Notes: generated by a model from the letters alone, not told the origin. A stretch of 64,000 bases of DNA from Pseudacidobacterium ailaaui (GCF_000688455.1 NZ_JIAL01000001.1:3565001-3629000); one strand, 5' to 3'; positions 51,060 through 60,480 are shown, counted from the stretch's first letter. Numbers and translations are program-made.

Positions 51060-52844
51060 CTAATACACGTCCCGGTGATAGCGATGGTCTTCTTTCAACT
51101 GCCGGACATATTCTTTCGCGCCTTCCTGGTCCAGGTTTCCATGCCTGGCGACGATGGCGTGCAAAGCTGCATCCACGTCCTTGGCCATACGCGAAGCATC
51201 CCCACAGACATAGAGACTTGCACCATCCTGAAGCCAGGACCAAAACAGTGGCGCGTTCTCCATCATCCTGTCCTGTACATAGACTTTGTGCTCCTGGTCC
51301 CGCGAGAAGGCCGTATCGAGACGGGTGAGATGGCCATCGGCCGCCATGCTTTCCAATTCTTCGCGGTACAGAAAATCATTGGCTGCATTCCGCTCTCCAA
51401 AGAAGAGCCAATTTCGGCCCTTCGCGCCTCGCGCACGGCGTTCGTGCAGAAAGGCACGGAAGGGTGCAATCCCTGTACCAGGGCCAATCATGATGACCGG
51501 GGTATCCGGATCTTCCGGAAGGCGAAACTTCTTATTGGGCTGGATGTAAATCGGCAGCCTTTCGCCGACCGGGACCCGATCTGCAACGAGAGTAGAGCAT
51601 ACGCCGCCGCGCTCGCGGTTCAGGGAACGGTACCGGACCACGGCAATCGTGGTATGTACTTCGCCTGTATGCACGGATGGGCTGGACGAGATCGAATAAA
51701 GTCGGGGGGTAAGCCGGGGCAGCATTTCCACCAGCTCTGACGGATGATGGATGACGCCGGGACATTCTTCCAGAATGTCGATCAGTCCACGCTCGTAAAC
51801 GTATTGCTCCAGATGCGATTGCTGTTCGGGGGCGAGAAGGGCGAGAAGCCGCTTGCACTGGCCCATTTTGGCATAGCGCTCAATCAGCTTGCGGTTTAGA
51901 CGGGTGATGACCAGGTATTTTTCCAGTGCCTTCTTCAAAGGCATGGCACCGGCTTTGGACAACTCCACCTGCTCTTCTCCGCTGAAGCGCAGTAAGTTAA
52001 GGATTTCTTCTACCAGAACGGGATCATTGTGTGGGATGATGCCGCAGGCGTCGCCGGGCTCATATCGAATACCAGACTCGGCAATCGACCAAGTAAGATG
52101 CAGCGTGAGTTTTGTCGAACCGTTGCGTGTGAGCGGACGCTTTTCCTTAAGCGGAGCAAGATAAGGATGCTCACGTGTGGCCGCAGCCGATGATACGGGA
52201 GCTGCCATGGCAATCGAGGGAGGCAGCACCGGCGAGGCAGGAGGAAGAGAATCAGGCGGCTCTTCTTTGGAGATGGCTTCCAGACGCCGGAACAATTGCT
52301 CCTTCCATGCTGCAAAAGGGCCGTCGATTTCGACATCGCACTCGACCCGGTCCAGAATCCGGGTAGCACCGAGAGAAGCCAGCTTGTTGTCAAGATCAAT
52401 CCCGAATTTACAGAACGTCTCATAGTGGCGGTCTCCAAGGGCGAAGACGGCATACTGCAAATTCTCATATCGAGGAAAGTGCTCGACACAGACCTGCTCA
52501 TAGAAAAATTGTGCGCTATCCGGGGCCTCTCCCTGGCCATAAGTGCTGGCAATAAAGATGGCGTACCGCTCGGCTGCAAGAGCGGCGGAGGTATAGGCCT
52601 CCAGGGATGTCAGAGTTGCATCGAAACCTTTGCTCTTCAGGTCCTTTGTCAGCTTGCGCGCCAGCCCTTCTGCTGTTCCGGTCTGCGAGGCATAAAAGAC
52701 GGAGATCTTCAGCGGTGCGGGCTTTACTGCAATTTCCTTTGCGGGCGCACTCGAAAACATTCCGGCCAGAAAACCGTTCAGCCATGCGCGCTGTTCTTTT
52801 GAAAATGGTGCATCGTCGGGAACAAATGGGACCATCTGTGTCAT
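51060..52844 (-). CDS. CysJ-like diflavin reductase of the nitrite/sulfite reductase
   Basis: A 594-residue flavoprotein with a flavodoxin domain (about residues 45-190: FYASQTGTAEGLA, STYGQGEAPDSA) and an FNR-type FAD/NADPH domain (PRLYSISSSP, GGVCSTLVAD, MIGPGTGIAPFRAF, LYVCGDASRMAKDV, ending in VY). It should pass NADPH electrons to the siroheme enzyme encoded 6 bases upstream. The first 30 residues (FSKEQRAWLNGFLAG) resemble the start of that partner. Both sulfite and nitrite reduction are possible; the gene neighbourhood points to nitrite. Confidence 0.9.
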   Translation of the reverse strand: MTQMVPFVPDDAPFSKEQRAWLNGFLAGMFSSAPAKEIAVKPAPLKISVFYASQTGTAEGLARKLTKDLKSKGFDATLTSLEAYTSAALAAERYAIFIASTYGQGEAPDSAQFFYEQVCVEHFPRYENLQYAVFALGDRHYETFCKFGIDLDNKLASLGATRILDRVECDVEIDGPFAAWKEQLFRRLEAISKEEPPDSLPPASPVLPPSIAMAAPVSSAAATREHPYLAPLKEKRPLTRNGSTKLTLHLTWSIAESGIRYEPGDACGIIPHNDPVLVEEILNLLRFSGEEQVELSKAGAMPLKKALEKYLVITRLNRKLIERYAKMGQCKRLLALLAPEQQSHLEQYVYERGLIDILEECPGVIHHPSELVEMLPRLTPRLYSISSSPSVHTGEVHTTIAVVRYRSLNRERGGVCSTLVADRVPVGERLPIYIQPNKKFRLPEDPDTPVIMIGPGTGIAPFRAFLHERRARGAKGRNWLFFGERNAANDFLYREELESMAADGHLTRLDTAFSRDQEHKVYVQDRMMENAPLFWSWLQDGASLYVCGDASRMAKDVDAALHAIVARHGNLDQEGAKEYVRQLKEDHRYHRDVY

Positions 52845-52850
52845 TCTGGT

Positions 52851-54629
52851 TTAAACCGCCCTTTCTATACAGAATGATTGGAGTGTTTGAACGTCGTGCC
52901 TCCGGGTGAAGGAGAGAAAGGACTCGCCCGGAGTGCGCCGCTCAAGATAGGCTCGAAACAACCGTTCCATCACTGCAGGCAGATCGCTGGCTTTGATGGC
53001 CGGAACCAATTCGCGGGCCAGCCCCTGAGTATCATCGGCCCCGCCGCCAATGACTACCTGATATCCTTCCTCGCCCTCGACCCTGGTTCCGAGAAGTCCG
53101 ATGTCTCCGATATAGTGCTGGGCGCAGGAGTGGGGGCAGCCGGTAACATGCAGATTCACCGGCTGCTCGATGACAAAGCGCTCATCCAGATAATTGGCCA
53201 GCTCGACCGCATGGCGTTTGGTATCGGTAGCAGCATAACGACAACCTTGATTTCCTGTGCAGGCCACGGTGCCGCGCAAAACGGTGCCTGCGGAAACCTT
53301 CAGCCCTGCTGCATGGATGGCCTCCAGGGCGGCCTCCACATCATTGGTACGAATATTGGGAAGAATCAGGTTCTGCCAGACCGTCAATCGCATCTCTCCG
53401 CTGCCGAAGCGGTCTGCAATGTCAGCCAGGGCGCGCATCTGGCCAACAGGCAGCCTGCCCACGGGGACGGAAATGCCGATATAGTGCAGTCCTGGCTGCT
53501 TTTGGGGATGAACACCGAGATGACCCGCGCGATCGATTGGCTTACGGGGCAAACATTTTTCCGCCGGAAACCGCAGCAGGGGAAAAGCGAGCAGCTTTTC
53601 GGTCTCTTGAAGAAACCGCTCAACGCCCCAGCGGTCTACCAAATACTTGAGCCGGGCCTTCTTACGGTCTGTACGGTCTCCGTTTGCAATGAAAACGCGG
53701 ACCATGGCCGCGGCCACCGCAACTGTCTGCTCTGGCGTCAGCAGCAGACCACAATCGGCAGCGAATTGTTTGTGCCCGGTGATTCCGCAGAGCAGAGTAC
53801 GGAAGTAGACGCCGGCCGGAACATCCTTTCCCTCCTCCACCCTGGTAGCGACAAAACCGATGTCATTCGTATCGGCCAGCACACTGAGTGATCCGCCATT
53901 ATCGAAAGCCACGTTAAACTTGCGCGGGAGACCATAGAGATCGCGCGAGTTGAGAATGTAGAAATGCAAAGCATCGGCCAGCGGACCAACATCGTACAGC
54001 TCGTCAGGATCAATCCCGGTGAGAGGCGATGCCGTGATGTTACGGATGTTGTCTGCGCCGGATCCACGGGAGGTCAACCCGAGACTTTGCAGCTTCATGA
54101 GCACGCGGACAATATCTTTTGGCTGGAATTCGCGGATCTGAATGTTGCCGCGCGTCGTTATGTCGGCGCGTCCTGAACCCCAATCGGCGGCCATCTCCGC
54201 AAGACCACGCATCTGATGGGACCGCAGAATGCAGCCAGGAATCCGCAGACGCAACATGAAGGAGTCCTGCGCTGGAGCAACATAAAACAACCCATGAAAT
54301 TTAAAGCGGAAGACATCACCCCCGGCAGGGGGCCGGTTCTCGCGGGCGTGTTCGAGAATCTTGTCCCAAATATCGAGGGGATTTTCTTCATATTTCAGCC
54401 GTTCTTCCTTGCACAGGTCCGCGATGGGAGTGCCGAACCAAGTTTCTTCCTCGGGCTCGGCGGCCTGGTTTGAGCCACCCGACCCAGGATCGTGTGTCAT
54501 CAGCCCAGTTGGGGTCTGACCAACATAAGGAAGCTTGCCGCGCTGCATGACTCCCGCAAAAAATCCCTGGAGATAAAACTTCTGCTCCTCTGTAAAATCA
54601 ACTGCCGGAGAAAACGTCCCTGTTGCCAT
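52851..54629 (-). CDS. siroheme nitrite/sulfite reductase (NirA/CysI type)
   Basis: A 592-residue hemoprotein with two ferredoxin-like half-domains and the siroheme/4Fe-4S site: VACTGNQGCRYA and VTGCPHSCAQHYIGDIGLLG supply the four cysteines. Segments RGNIQIREFQP and MRLTVWQNLILPNI are the two sulfite/nitrite reductase half-domain motifs. It reduces nitrite to ammonia (or sulfite to sulfide) by six electrons. The start MATGTFSPAVDF is supported by AAGGA upstream; the frame is open to 54740. CysJ-like and nitrate reductase genes follow, so nitrite is the likely substrate. Confidence 0.9.
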   Translation of the reverse strand: MATGTFSPAVDFTEEQKFYLQGFFAGVMQRGKLPYVGQTPTGLMTHDPGSGGSNQAAEPEEETWFGTPIADLCKEERLKYEENPLDIWDKILEHARENRPPAGGDVFRFKFHGLFYVAPAQDSFMLRLRIPGCILRSHQMRGLAEMAADWGSGRADITTRGNIQIREFQPKDIVRVLMKLQSLGLTSRGSGADNIRNITASPLTGIDPDELYDVGPLADALHFYILNSRDLYGLPRKFNVAFDNGGSLSVLADTNDIGFVATRVEEGKDVPAGVYFRTLLCGITGHKQFAADCGLLLTPEQTVAVAAAMVRVFIANGDRTDRKKARLKYLVDRWGVERFLQETEKLLAFPLLRFPAEKCLPRKPIDRAGHLGVHPQKQPGLHYIGISVPVGRLPVGQMRALADIADRFGSGEMRLTVWQNLILPNIRTNDVEAALEAIHAAGLKVSAGTVLRGTVACTGNQGCRYAATDTKRHAVELANYLDERFVIEQPVNLHVTGCPHSCAQHYIGDIGLLGTRVEGEEGYQVVIGGGADDTQGLARELVPAIKASDLPAVMERLFRAYLERRTPGESFLSFTRRHDVQTLQSFCIERAV

Positions 54630-54729
54630 GACAGAAATCCTTGTTAAGAGATGAATGTGAGTTCGCCAGATGGAACTGCCGTTCAGTGCTCTTCGCGGAG
54701 CGTGAGAAATTTTCGAGGATTTTCTGCCA

Positions 54730-54747
54730 TGGCACGGCATGGTGCCA
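54730..54747 (-). other. 6-bp hairpin with hexaloop upstream of the nitrite reductase gene
   Basis: TGGCAC and GTGCCA enclose a 6-base loop (CATGCC on the minus strand). It is one of two hairpins in the 196-base gap before the reductase gene; a regulatory role is possible. Confidence 0.45.
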
Positions 54748-54772
54748 GGCGAGCGCGACTGGTTAGATCATA

Positions 54773-54802
54773 CTTCGGCCGGTCTTCCCAGACAAGCCGA
54801 AG
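54773..54802 (-). other. bulged hairpin with GNRA-type tetraloop after the porin gene
   Basis: On the minus strand CTTCGGC/GCCGAAG (7 bp) encloses an internal loop and a second stem GTCT/AGAC capped by GGGA. No T-run follows, so it is more likely a stabiliser or processing site than a terminator. Confidence 0.5.
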
Positions 54803-54825
54803 CGGGCAGAGAGATGCGCCTTTTT

Positions 54826-56319
54826 TCATTTTTTCTGGCCACCTCTCTGTTCGATATCGAAGCGATATACCAGCTCTGCGTATCCGTATTGAGCATCATG
54901 ATTTGCTGGATAAATCTTTTCTATGACCTGTTTTCCCCAGGTGTGCGCATAGTAGAAGTTCAGCGCCACGTTTCTTGTGGTCTGCCAATCAGCGCTGATA
55001 TCGGCCATGGAAGCAAAGGAGGTGCTGTTGTTGGCTGGCCGTCCTTGAAAGCCAAAGACTTTGTTGTCATACGCGCCGCCCCCCAAATACCAGAGATCTT
55101 TGCCTGACGTAAGCTGGAGCCAATGCAGATCAGCACGAAGGGCGAGCTTCCCTACAGGCTTTTCCGCAACCTGGAGGAAGGTGTCTGTATTGTTCATCAG
55201 GTTATAGAACGGCATCCGAGCATAAACACGCGGCGTCGGCAATACCTGAAAGAATGTGCCATGCTTCGCATCCGTCGGGTTGTTGTCACCGCTGCCGCGA
55301 AACCATCCGGCACGGAGCCAGGGTGAAGAGGCGGCGCGAGTAAACTTATAGCCACCTTCAAGTGCCGCAGCACCGGCTTTGTGGTCCAGCACTCCCCAGC
55401 TTCCGTTCTGGATGGCCCCCCAGAAGAGGAAATCAAATTGGCCAGGGCCGAGCGGGACCGCAGCCAGCAGGTCTCCACCATAGGTGCCAATGCGGATATT
55501 CCGATGGTCTGCCGAACGGACGGAGAGGGCACGGTTGTCCGTTTTCGTGATGCCAGTCCGGCCATCGTGATAACCCAGCGCGAAGGCGCGCCAGAGCAGA
55601 TGCTGCTTTGCCGTGGATTGCGTAAAGGCCAGATACTGAACATCAACATTCAGCTCCGGATTGCCGTTCATATTGAATACTCCCTGATCGGCGCGCGCAG
55701 CAAAGGCCGTGATGTCCCAATTGCCTGAGCCAAGATGCCCATCCACACCATCAAAACTGCGCTGTGCGGTGGAAAAACCAAAGTTGCCTACCAGCCGCTG
55801 TGCTACTCGATTGGTCTGAAGCCAGGCGATGGTTGCATTTTTGGGCTGTATCTCCTGGCCCTCCAGAAATTCGAAGCGTCCAAGACGAAGGTTCCTGTCC
55901 GCACCATGAAAGTGATAGCGCAAGTATCCCTGTTTGAAAAATGCAGCAGCGGCGTTGCTGTTATTACTGTTTGAAGCATAGTACGTCGCCCCCAGGCCTA
56001 ATTGCCCCTGTGCGGTCACAGGAGACACGGCGTGGTCCGGTGCCCAAAGAACAGATGGCTGGGCCAATTCAAGCTGCCAGTCCCAATGCTGGAGATGCTG
56101 CGCCATACCAATACGGAGCAGATTTTCCAGATACCCATAAGTCTCGGTCTCTGGTGGAGCAGCAAACCACTGCCATGCGTTGACACGGGCGCGATCGTAG
56201 ACAGAGACACTGACAGGCAGACCGCTGGCAGGCGCGTTCTGCGCCCGCAGGCATTGCGGAACTGATAGCCATATCGGCAGAACCAGGAGAAAGGTTGTAA
56301 TTTTCCATCGACTCGTCAT
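54826..56319 (-). CDS. outer-membrane porin of the alginate-export/nitrate-associated type
   Basis: A 497-residue outer-membrane barrel with a signal peptide (MTSRWKITTFLLVLPIWLSVPQCLRAQ) and a C-terminal strand ending near YAELVYRF. The body has many short amphipathic strands with Gly/Asn turns (LRLGRFEFLEGQEI, RNIRIGTYGGDLLA, YNLMNNTDTFLQV). It resembles the alginate_exp family. Between the nitrite channel and nitrite reductase genes it probably admits nitrate or nitrite through the outer membrane. GGAGGC lies upstream of the ATG at about 10 bases. Confidence 0.82.
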   Translation of the reverse strand: MTSRWKITTFLLVLPIWLSVPQCLRAQNAPASGLPVSVSVYDRARVNAWQWFAAPPETETYGYLENLLRIGMAQHLQHWDWQLELAQPSVLWAPDHAVSPVTAQGQLGLGATYYASNSNNSNAAAAFFKQGYLRYHFHGADRNLRLGRFEFLEGQEIQPKNATIAWLQTNRVAQRLVGNFGFSTAQRSFDGVDGHLGSGNWDITAFAARADQGVFNMNGNPELNVDVQYLAFTQSTAKQHLLWRAFALGYHDGRTGITKTDNRALSVRSADHRNIRIGTYGGDLLAAVPLGPGQFDFLFWGAIQNGSWGVLDHKAGAAALEGGYKFTRAASSPWLRAGWFRGSGDNNPTDAKHGTFFQVLPTPRVYARMPFYNLMNNTDTFLQVAEKPVGKLALRADLHWLQLTSGKDLWYLGGGAYDNKVFGFQGRPANNSTSFASMADISADWQTTRNVALNFYYAHTWGKQVIEKIYPANHDAQYGYAELVYRFDIEQRGGQKK

Positions 56320-56398
56320 ATGAGCTTTGCCTCCACGTTTTTGAAATTGTTTTTGATCGATTTCTTCCCATGCTGTCTGGGCCGGGCGTTCTTTTACT

Positions 56399-57241
56399 TC
56401 AGGCCTCTACAGCCTCCGGCTGGGTGGTCGGTATTCGCTCTTCCCCACGCTTTGTCTCCCTGATGCCGCTCATCCAGAGCATGGGCAAGCCTACAAACAA
56501 TAGGCCGCCAAACAGGTTTCCAAAGGTGACAGGAAGCTGGTTCCACAGCCACCAGTCCCGCAAGGAAACAGGCGCACCCAGCAAAATACCGGCAGGCAGA
56601 ATGAACATGTTCACAACGGAGTGCTCGTATCCGAGAGCAAAGAAAGTGAAGATGGGCAGCCAGCAGGCGGCGATCTTTCCCAAAGTCGAGCGCGACGTCA
56701 GCCCCATGACGACACCCATACAAACCATCCAGTTACAGAGCATGGCCTTGATGACAGAAAGGCCAAGGCCAGCCATGCCGAGCTTTTGATAAGCCAGTGT
56801 CTTGGCCTGCGCCGCTGCGATGAGAAGAGTCCCTGCTCCTGCGGCTGGTACATGATGAAACTGGGTAAGGACCATGGCATAAAGCCATGCATAGAGACAG
56901 CCGCCGATGAGATTTCCCAGAAAGACCAGGGCCAGATTCACCAGAACACGGGGCAGAGTTACTCCGCCCGCAATCCAGGCAGCGGGCAGCATGGCGAAGC
57001 TTCCGGTCACCAGTTCAAGACCGAGGACAACGATCATGGCAAATCCCACAGGGAAAAGAATGGCGCCCAGGATGGGAGGCAGGTTCTGCGCTGTCGCGGT
57101 AAAGGCAACCGTCGTGGCAAAACCGAGCAGGGCCCCGGAAAGGAAGCCACGCAACAATAGCTGCCCGACAGACAACCGGGACTTGCTTACAGCATTCGCT
57201 AAAAAGGTTTCCGCAACTTCCAACGGCTTGACGTAATCCAT
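56399..57241 (-). CDS. nirC: formate/nitrite transporter (FNT family), NirC-like
   Basis: A 280-residue FNT channel with six membrane segments. Family signatures include LLRGFLSGALLGFAT, PVGFAMIVVLGLELVTGSFAMLP and NWMVCMGVVMGLTSRSTLGKI, with the conserved central histidine region in LGYEHSVVNMFILPAG. It starts at MDYVKPLEVAE with AGGAGC upstream; the longer frame to 57424 is not FNT-like. It is the first gene of the nitrate run, divergent from the HemD-GAF-ANTAR regulator. Its job is nitrite passage across the inner membrane. Confidence 0.92.
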   Translation of the reverse strand: MDYVKPLEVAETFLANAVSKSRLSVGQLLLRGFLSGALLGFATTVAFTATAQNLPPILGAILFPVGFAMIVVLGLELVTGSFAMLPAAWIAGGVTLPRVLVNLALVFLGNLIGGCLYAWLYAMVLTQFHHVPAAGAGTLLIAAAQAKTLAYQKLGMAGLGLSVIKAMLCNWMVCMGVVMGLTSRSTLGKIAACWLPIFTFFALGYEHSVVNMFILPAGILLGAPVSLRDWWLWNQLPVTFGNLFGGLLFVGLPMLWMSGIRETKRGEERIPTTQPEAVEA

Positions 57242-57572
57242 AGGACGCTCCTGAGTCTGGGTAGTGATATGCGCATACGCTGGCATGGCCGCGTAAAATG
57301 AATCTGCAATTGTTTGGGTTTGCTCAGCGGAGAGCAGGTGGGAAAGCAGCGGACACTGCGTGGTGTCTTGTGAAAAGGTTGCTTTGATAGAGCAATACCA
57401 TGAGGTGCACTGGAATGCAATCAAGTTCGCACTGCTAAATCCGCAATGAAAAGACTTTTATCGATGCAATAAACAAATTCAATTCCAGAACGCCTTTCTG
57501 AAGTTCCATGTCAAGATAGAAATCATCAACCGGCCACAGCGCCGTCTGTGAGCAAGCCCGCAGGAGGAACCT
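57242..57572. promoter_or_regulatory. divergent control region between nirC and the HemD-GAF-ANTAR gene
   Basis: About 330 bases. A TTGACA on the minus strand at 57509-57514 has no good -10 at the right distance. A 5-bp hairpin TGCTC/GAGCA with a 6-base loop (minus strand TCCGCT) lies at 57321-57336 in the nirC leader. An ANTAR protein could act on RNA hairpins here, but the loop lacks the first-position A known for that motif. Confidence 0.45.
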
Positions 57573-59232
57573 ATGGCGCACGCAAGCTTTCAAGGACTGC
57601 GCGTCCTGTCGCTTGAGTCACGCCGCGCCACGGAAGTTGCCAAGCTCATCCGTACTTACGACGGCAACCCGATTGTTGTGCCTTCCATGCGGGAAGTGCC
57701 TGCATCGTCCAACAAGCAGGCTTTTGAATTTGCGGAACGGCTGATCCACCGCGACTTTGATCTTGTGGTCTTTCTTACCGGAGTTGGCGTCCGCACACTT
57801 TTGAACGTAGTGGAAACCAGATATGACCGGACAGCCTTTCTGGATGCGCTTCGTTCTGTGAAAGTCGCCAGCCGCGGCCCAAAGCCTTCCGGTGTCTTGA
57901 AAGAGCTGAAAATCCCGATTGCCGTCTCTGCTCCGGAACCATGCACCTGGCGCGAGGTCCTTTCCTCGCTGGACAATGCTTTCGGCGACGAGTTGAAACA
58001 GTTTCATGTGGCAGTGCAGGAATACGGCGCATCGAACCCGGAATTGCTTACCGGACTGACGGAACGAAGCAAAGAGGTCACCAAAGTGCCGGTCTATCAG
58101 TGGGCACTCCCGGAAGACCTGCAACCCCTGCGCGAATGCGTCCTGGGCATCGCCAATGGAAGCGTAGATGTAGCGCTCTTTATGACGGCCGTGCAGGTCA
58201 TCCACTTGTTTCAGGTAGCTGAACAGATGAATTTTGTGGAAGACCTTCGACGTGGCCTGGAATCCATCGCCGTGATTTCCATTGGCCCTACCACATCGGA
58301 AGAGCTGCGGCATTATGGCATTGTTCCGGACTTTGAGCCGTCGCACCCCAAAATGGGCTTCCTTGTCAATGAAGCGGCGCAATACGCAGGACGCATCCTG
58401 GAGGAGAAACGCAGTCGCTCCACGTCAGCCTCAGCCGGGATCGAAATGGTCCGGCCTGTGCGCCGCATCGCGCCCTCCTCTCCAGCCATGGCTGGTTTTC
58501 GCGATGGACTGACGGCCTTTGATTTTCTGCATGAAATTTCAAGCCGCATCGCCTCTGCGGATGCCTTCCATGCCGTTCTGGACCGGATCGTAGACTTCGT
58601 CTCAAATGTCATCCCCTGCGATTCCTGCTTTATCTATGTGCTGGAACAGGACAAACTGGTGCTGCGCGCCTCAAAAAATCCGCATACTGACGTGGTTGAC
58701 AGGCTGGATGTACGCCTGGGACAAGGGATTACTGGATGGGTAGCACAGCATCGCGAGCCGGTGGCCATTGCTTCCAATGCATCGCAGGACCCCCGCTTTC
58801 AGGTCTTTCAGAACCTTCCGGAAGACCATTTCGAAGCAATTCTTTGTGTACCGGTGCTGTGTGCCAGCAAGGTTGTGGGGGGTCATCACGCTTCAGCACC
58901 GCCAACCCTATCACCACACTTCGCAGGAAGTGCGTTTGCTCTCCATGCTCGGCTTTCTTGTAGGGGCCGAGATTGAGCGCGCGCGTCTGGAAAATGAAAA
59001 CGAAGAACTCTCGGATCGACTGGAAACCCGCATCGCAGTAGACCGCGCCAAAGGAATTCTGCAACGGGACCTTGGCATTGGAGAAGAGGAAGCCTATCGG
59101 ATGATGCAGCGGGAAAGCCGGCAGCGCCGCAAGTCTATGCGTGAAATTGCAGAGGCAATTCTTCTGAGCGAAGAATTCAGGAAAAGCCGGCCAGCTGCGG
59201 AAGAACGGCCAGCAAAGCAGCCTGCGGTGTGA
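57573..59232 (+). pseudogene. HemD-GAF-ANTAR regulator interrupted by a frameshift in a G6 run
   Basis: Residues 1-270 resemble uroporphyrinogen-III synthase (HemD: RVLSLESRRATEVAKLI, FDLVVFLTGVGVRTLL, GPTTSEELRHYGIVPDFEP). A GAF domain follows (about residues 315-430: ASADAFHAVLDRIVDFVS, LGQGITGWVAQHREPVAI). Here the frame breaks at six Gs (58877-58882) and the reading stops at 58976. In the other frame GAF resumes (GVITLQHRQPY) and leads to an ANTAR domain (RIAVDRAKGILQRDLGIGEEEAYRMMQRESRQ). Losing one G would give one continuous protein of about 550 residues. AGGAGG precedes the ATG. Its position divergent from the nitrate genes fits a regulator acting by RNA antitermination. Confidence 0.8.
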
Positions 59233-59265
59233 AGACTGCATGGTTCCAGACGACCACGTCCGGCT

Positions 59266-60456
59266 TTATTCAGGTAAGTCTGCCTCTTTTTGTTGATTAT
59301 CCCCGGTTTCTACACGCATGTCGTGAAAAATCTTTCGTAATTTTTCCTTCATATCTTTGTATTTTTTATATTCCTCCAGTTCATGATTTGCGGCCTGAAT
59401 GTTGCCCTGCTGGCGATACAGCGTGTTCAAGCGGTAGTGCGCCACGTAGTCTGTAGGATCCAACTGAATGGCCCGTTCAAGCCATTGCTGTGCTTTGGCG
59501 CGATCATTCATCAGCAAAAGGGTTTTGGCCAGTTCTGTACATGCATCACTGCTGTTGGGCTGCAATGCGGCAGCACGCATCTCATGCTCATACGCGGCCT
59601 GGAGATCTCCGCGACGCGCTGCGATTTCACCCAGCATCAGCTCAGCACGTCCATCGTCTGGATTCACAGCGAGAGCAGCCTTGAACTCAGCTTCTGCTGC
59701 CTGTCGGTTGTTTTCCTCCTGAGAATTGAACAAAAGGTCTCCCAGTTCTGTATGCAGGCCGGGCAGCCTGGGGTCTATCTGAATTGCTTCACGATAGTTT
59801 GCAATGGCGGCAGTTTCCTCTCCGTGACGCGCCAGCTCACGTGCCATCACCTGATGCATCTCCGCGCTATGCGGTGCAGCCAGCGCAAGCGTGATCATGG
59901 CTTTGCCTGCCAGATCGGAATTAATTCGATAGCTCATGTAAAGCAGTGCGGGATCGGTCGGCTGGATTGCCAACAGGCTGGAAACTACTGCGGCCGCTTT
60001 CTCCAGGTCCCCACTCGCTGTGTCCTCATCAATCAGTACGCGACCCACTTCGTTTTTGAATTTGCTTTCATCCAGATGAGGAAAGGCCGCCTCAAGGTCG
60101 GCACGGCTATTGGCAGCATCGTTGACTCTGGCTTCTGCAAGCCCCAGCAGGGCCTGGATCTTCCACAATCCTGGTTGCAAGTGCACCGCGGAGCGCAGGT
60201 GGGGTACGGCGGCAGCGTAGTCTCCGCGAAAAAACAGCAGCACCCCCAGATTGCCCTGAGCATCGGCATTGTTAGGATCGAGAGAAAGGATGGCCTGAAA
60301 TTCAGGGATGGCCAGATCTGGGCGCTTCTGCTCTAGATACGCGTGGGCCCTCCGGCTGTGGGCTTCAATTTTCTGTTGCGCAGTTGCACCGGATTGGGCA
60401 AAGGCCAGAGAGTACAACCACAACAGCCCAAATCCAAAAATAATGTTTTTTCTCAT
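59266..60456 (-). CDS. exported tetratricopeptide-repeat protein
   Basis: A 396-residue protein with a signal peptide (MRKNIIFGFGLLWLYSLAFAQ). At least seven TPR units follow, for example AIPEFQAILSLDPNNADAQ, AIANYREAIQIDPRLPGL, EFKAALAVNPDDGRAELMLG and WLERAIQLDPTDYVAHYRL. The C-terminus is a Lys/Glu-rich helix. TPR proteins are scaffolds for protein contacts; this one sits downstream of the TonB-dependent receptor, separated by a terminator, so functional linkage is uncertain. The ribosome binding site is weak. Confidence 0.87.
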   Translation of the reverse strand: MRKNIIFGFGLLWLYSLAFAQSGATAQQKIEAHSRRAHAYLEQKRPDLAIPEFQAILSLDPNNADAQGNLGVLLFFRGDYAAAVPHLRSAVHLQPGLWKIQALLGLAEARVNDAANSRADLEAAFPHLDESKFKNEVGRVLIDEDTASGDLEKAAAVVSSLLAIQPTDPALLYMSYRINSDLAGKAMITLALAAPHSAEMHQVMARELARHGEETAAIANYREAIQIDPRLPGLHTELGDLLFNSQEENNRQAAEAEFKAALAVNPDDGRAELMLGEIAARRGDLQAAYEHEMRAAALQPNSSDACTELAKTLLLMNDRAKAQQWLERAIQLDPTDYVAHYRLNTLYRQQGNIQAANHELEEYKKYKDMKEKLRKIFHDMRVETGDNQQKEADLPE

Positions 60457-60480
60457 AACGCTGAGCGTACTCTTTTTTGA

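Noticed and set aside
57321-57336. Hexaloop hairpin in the nirC leader as ANTAR target
   Set aside because: G is at loop position 4, but position 1 is T rather than A and a clear second hairpin is missing; recorded only within the control region.
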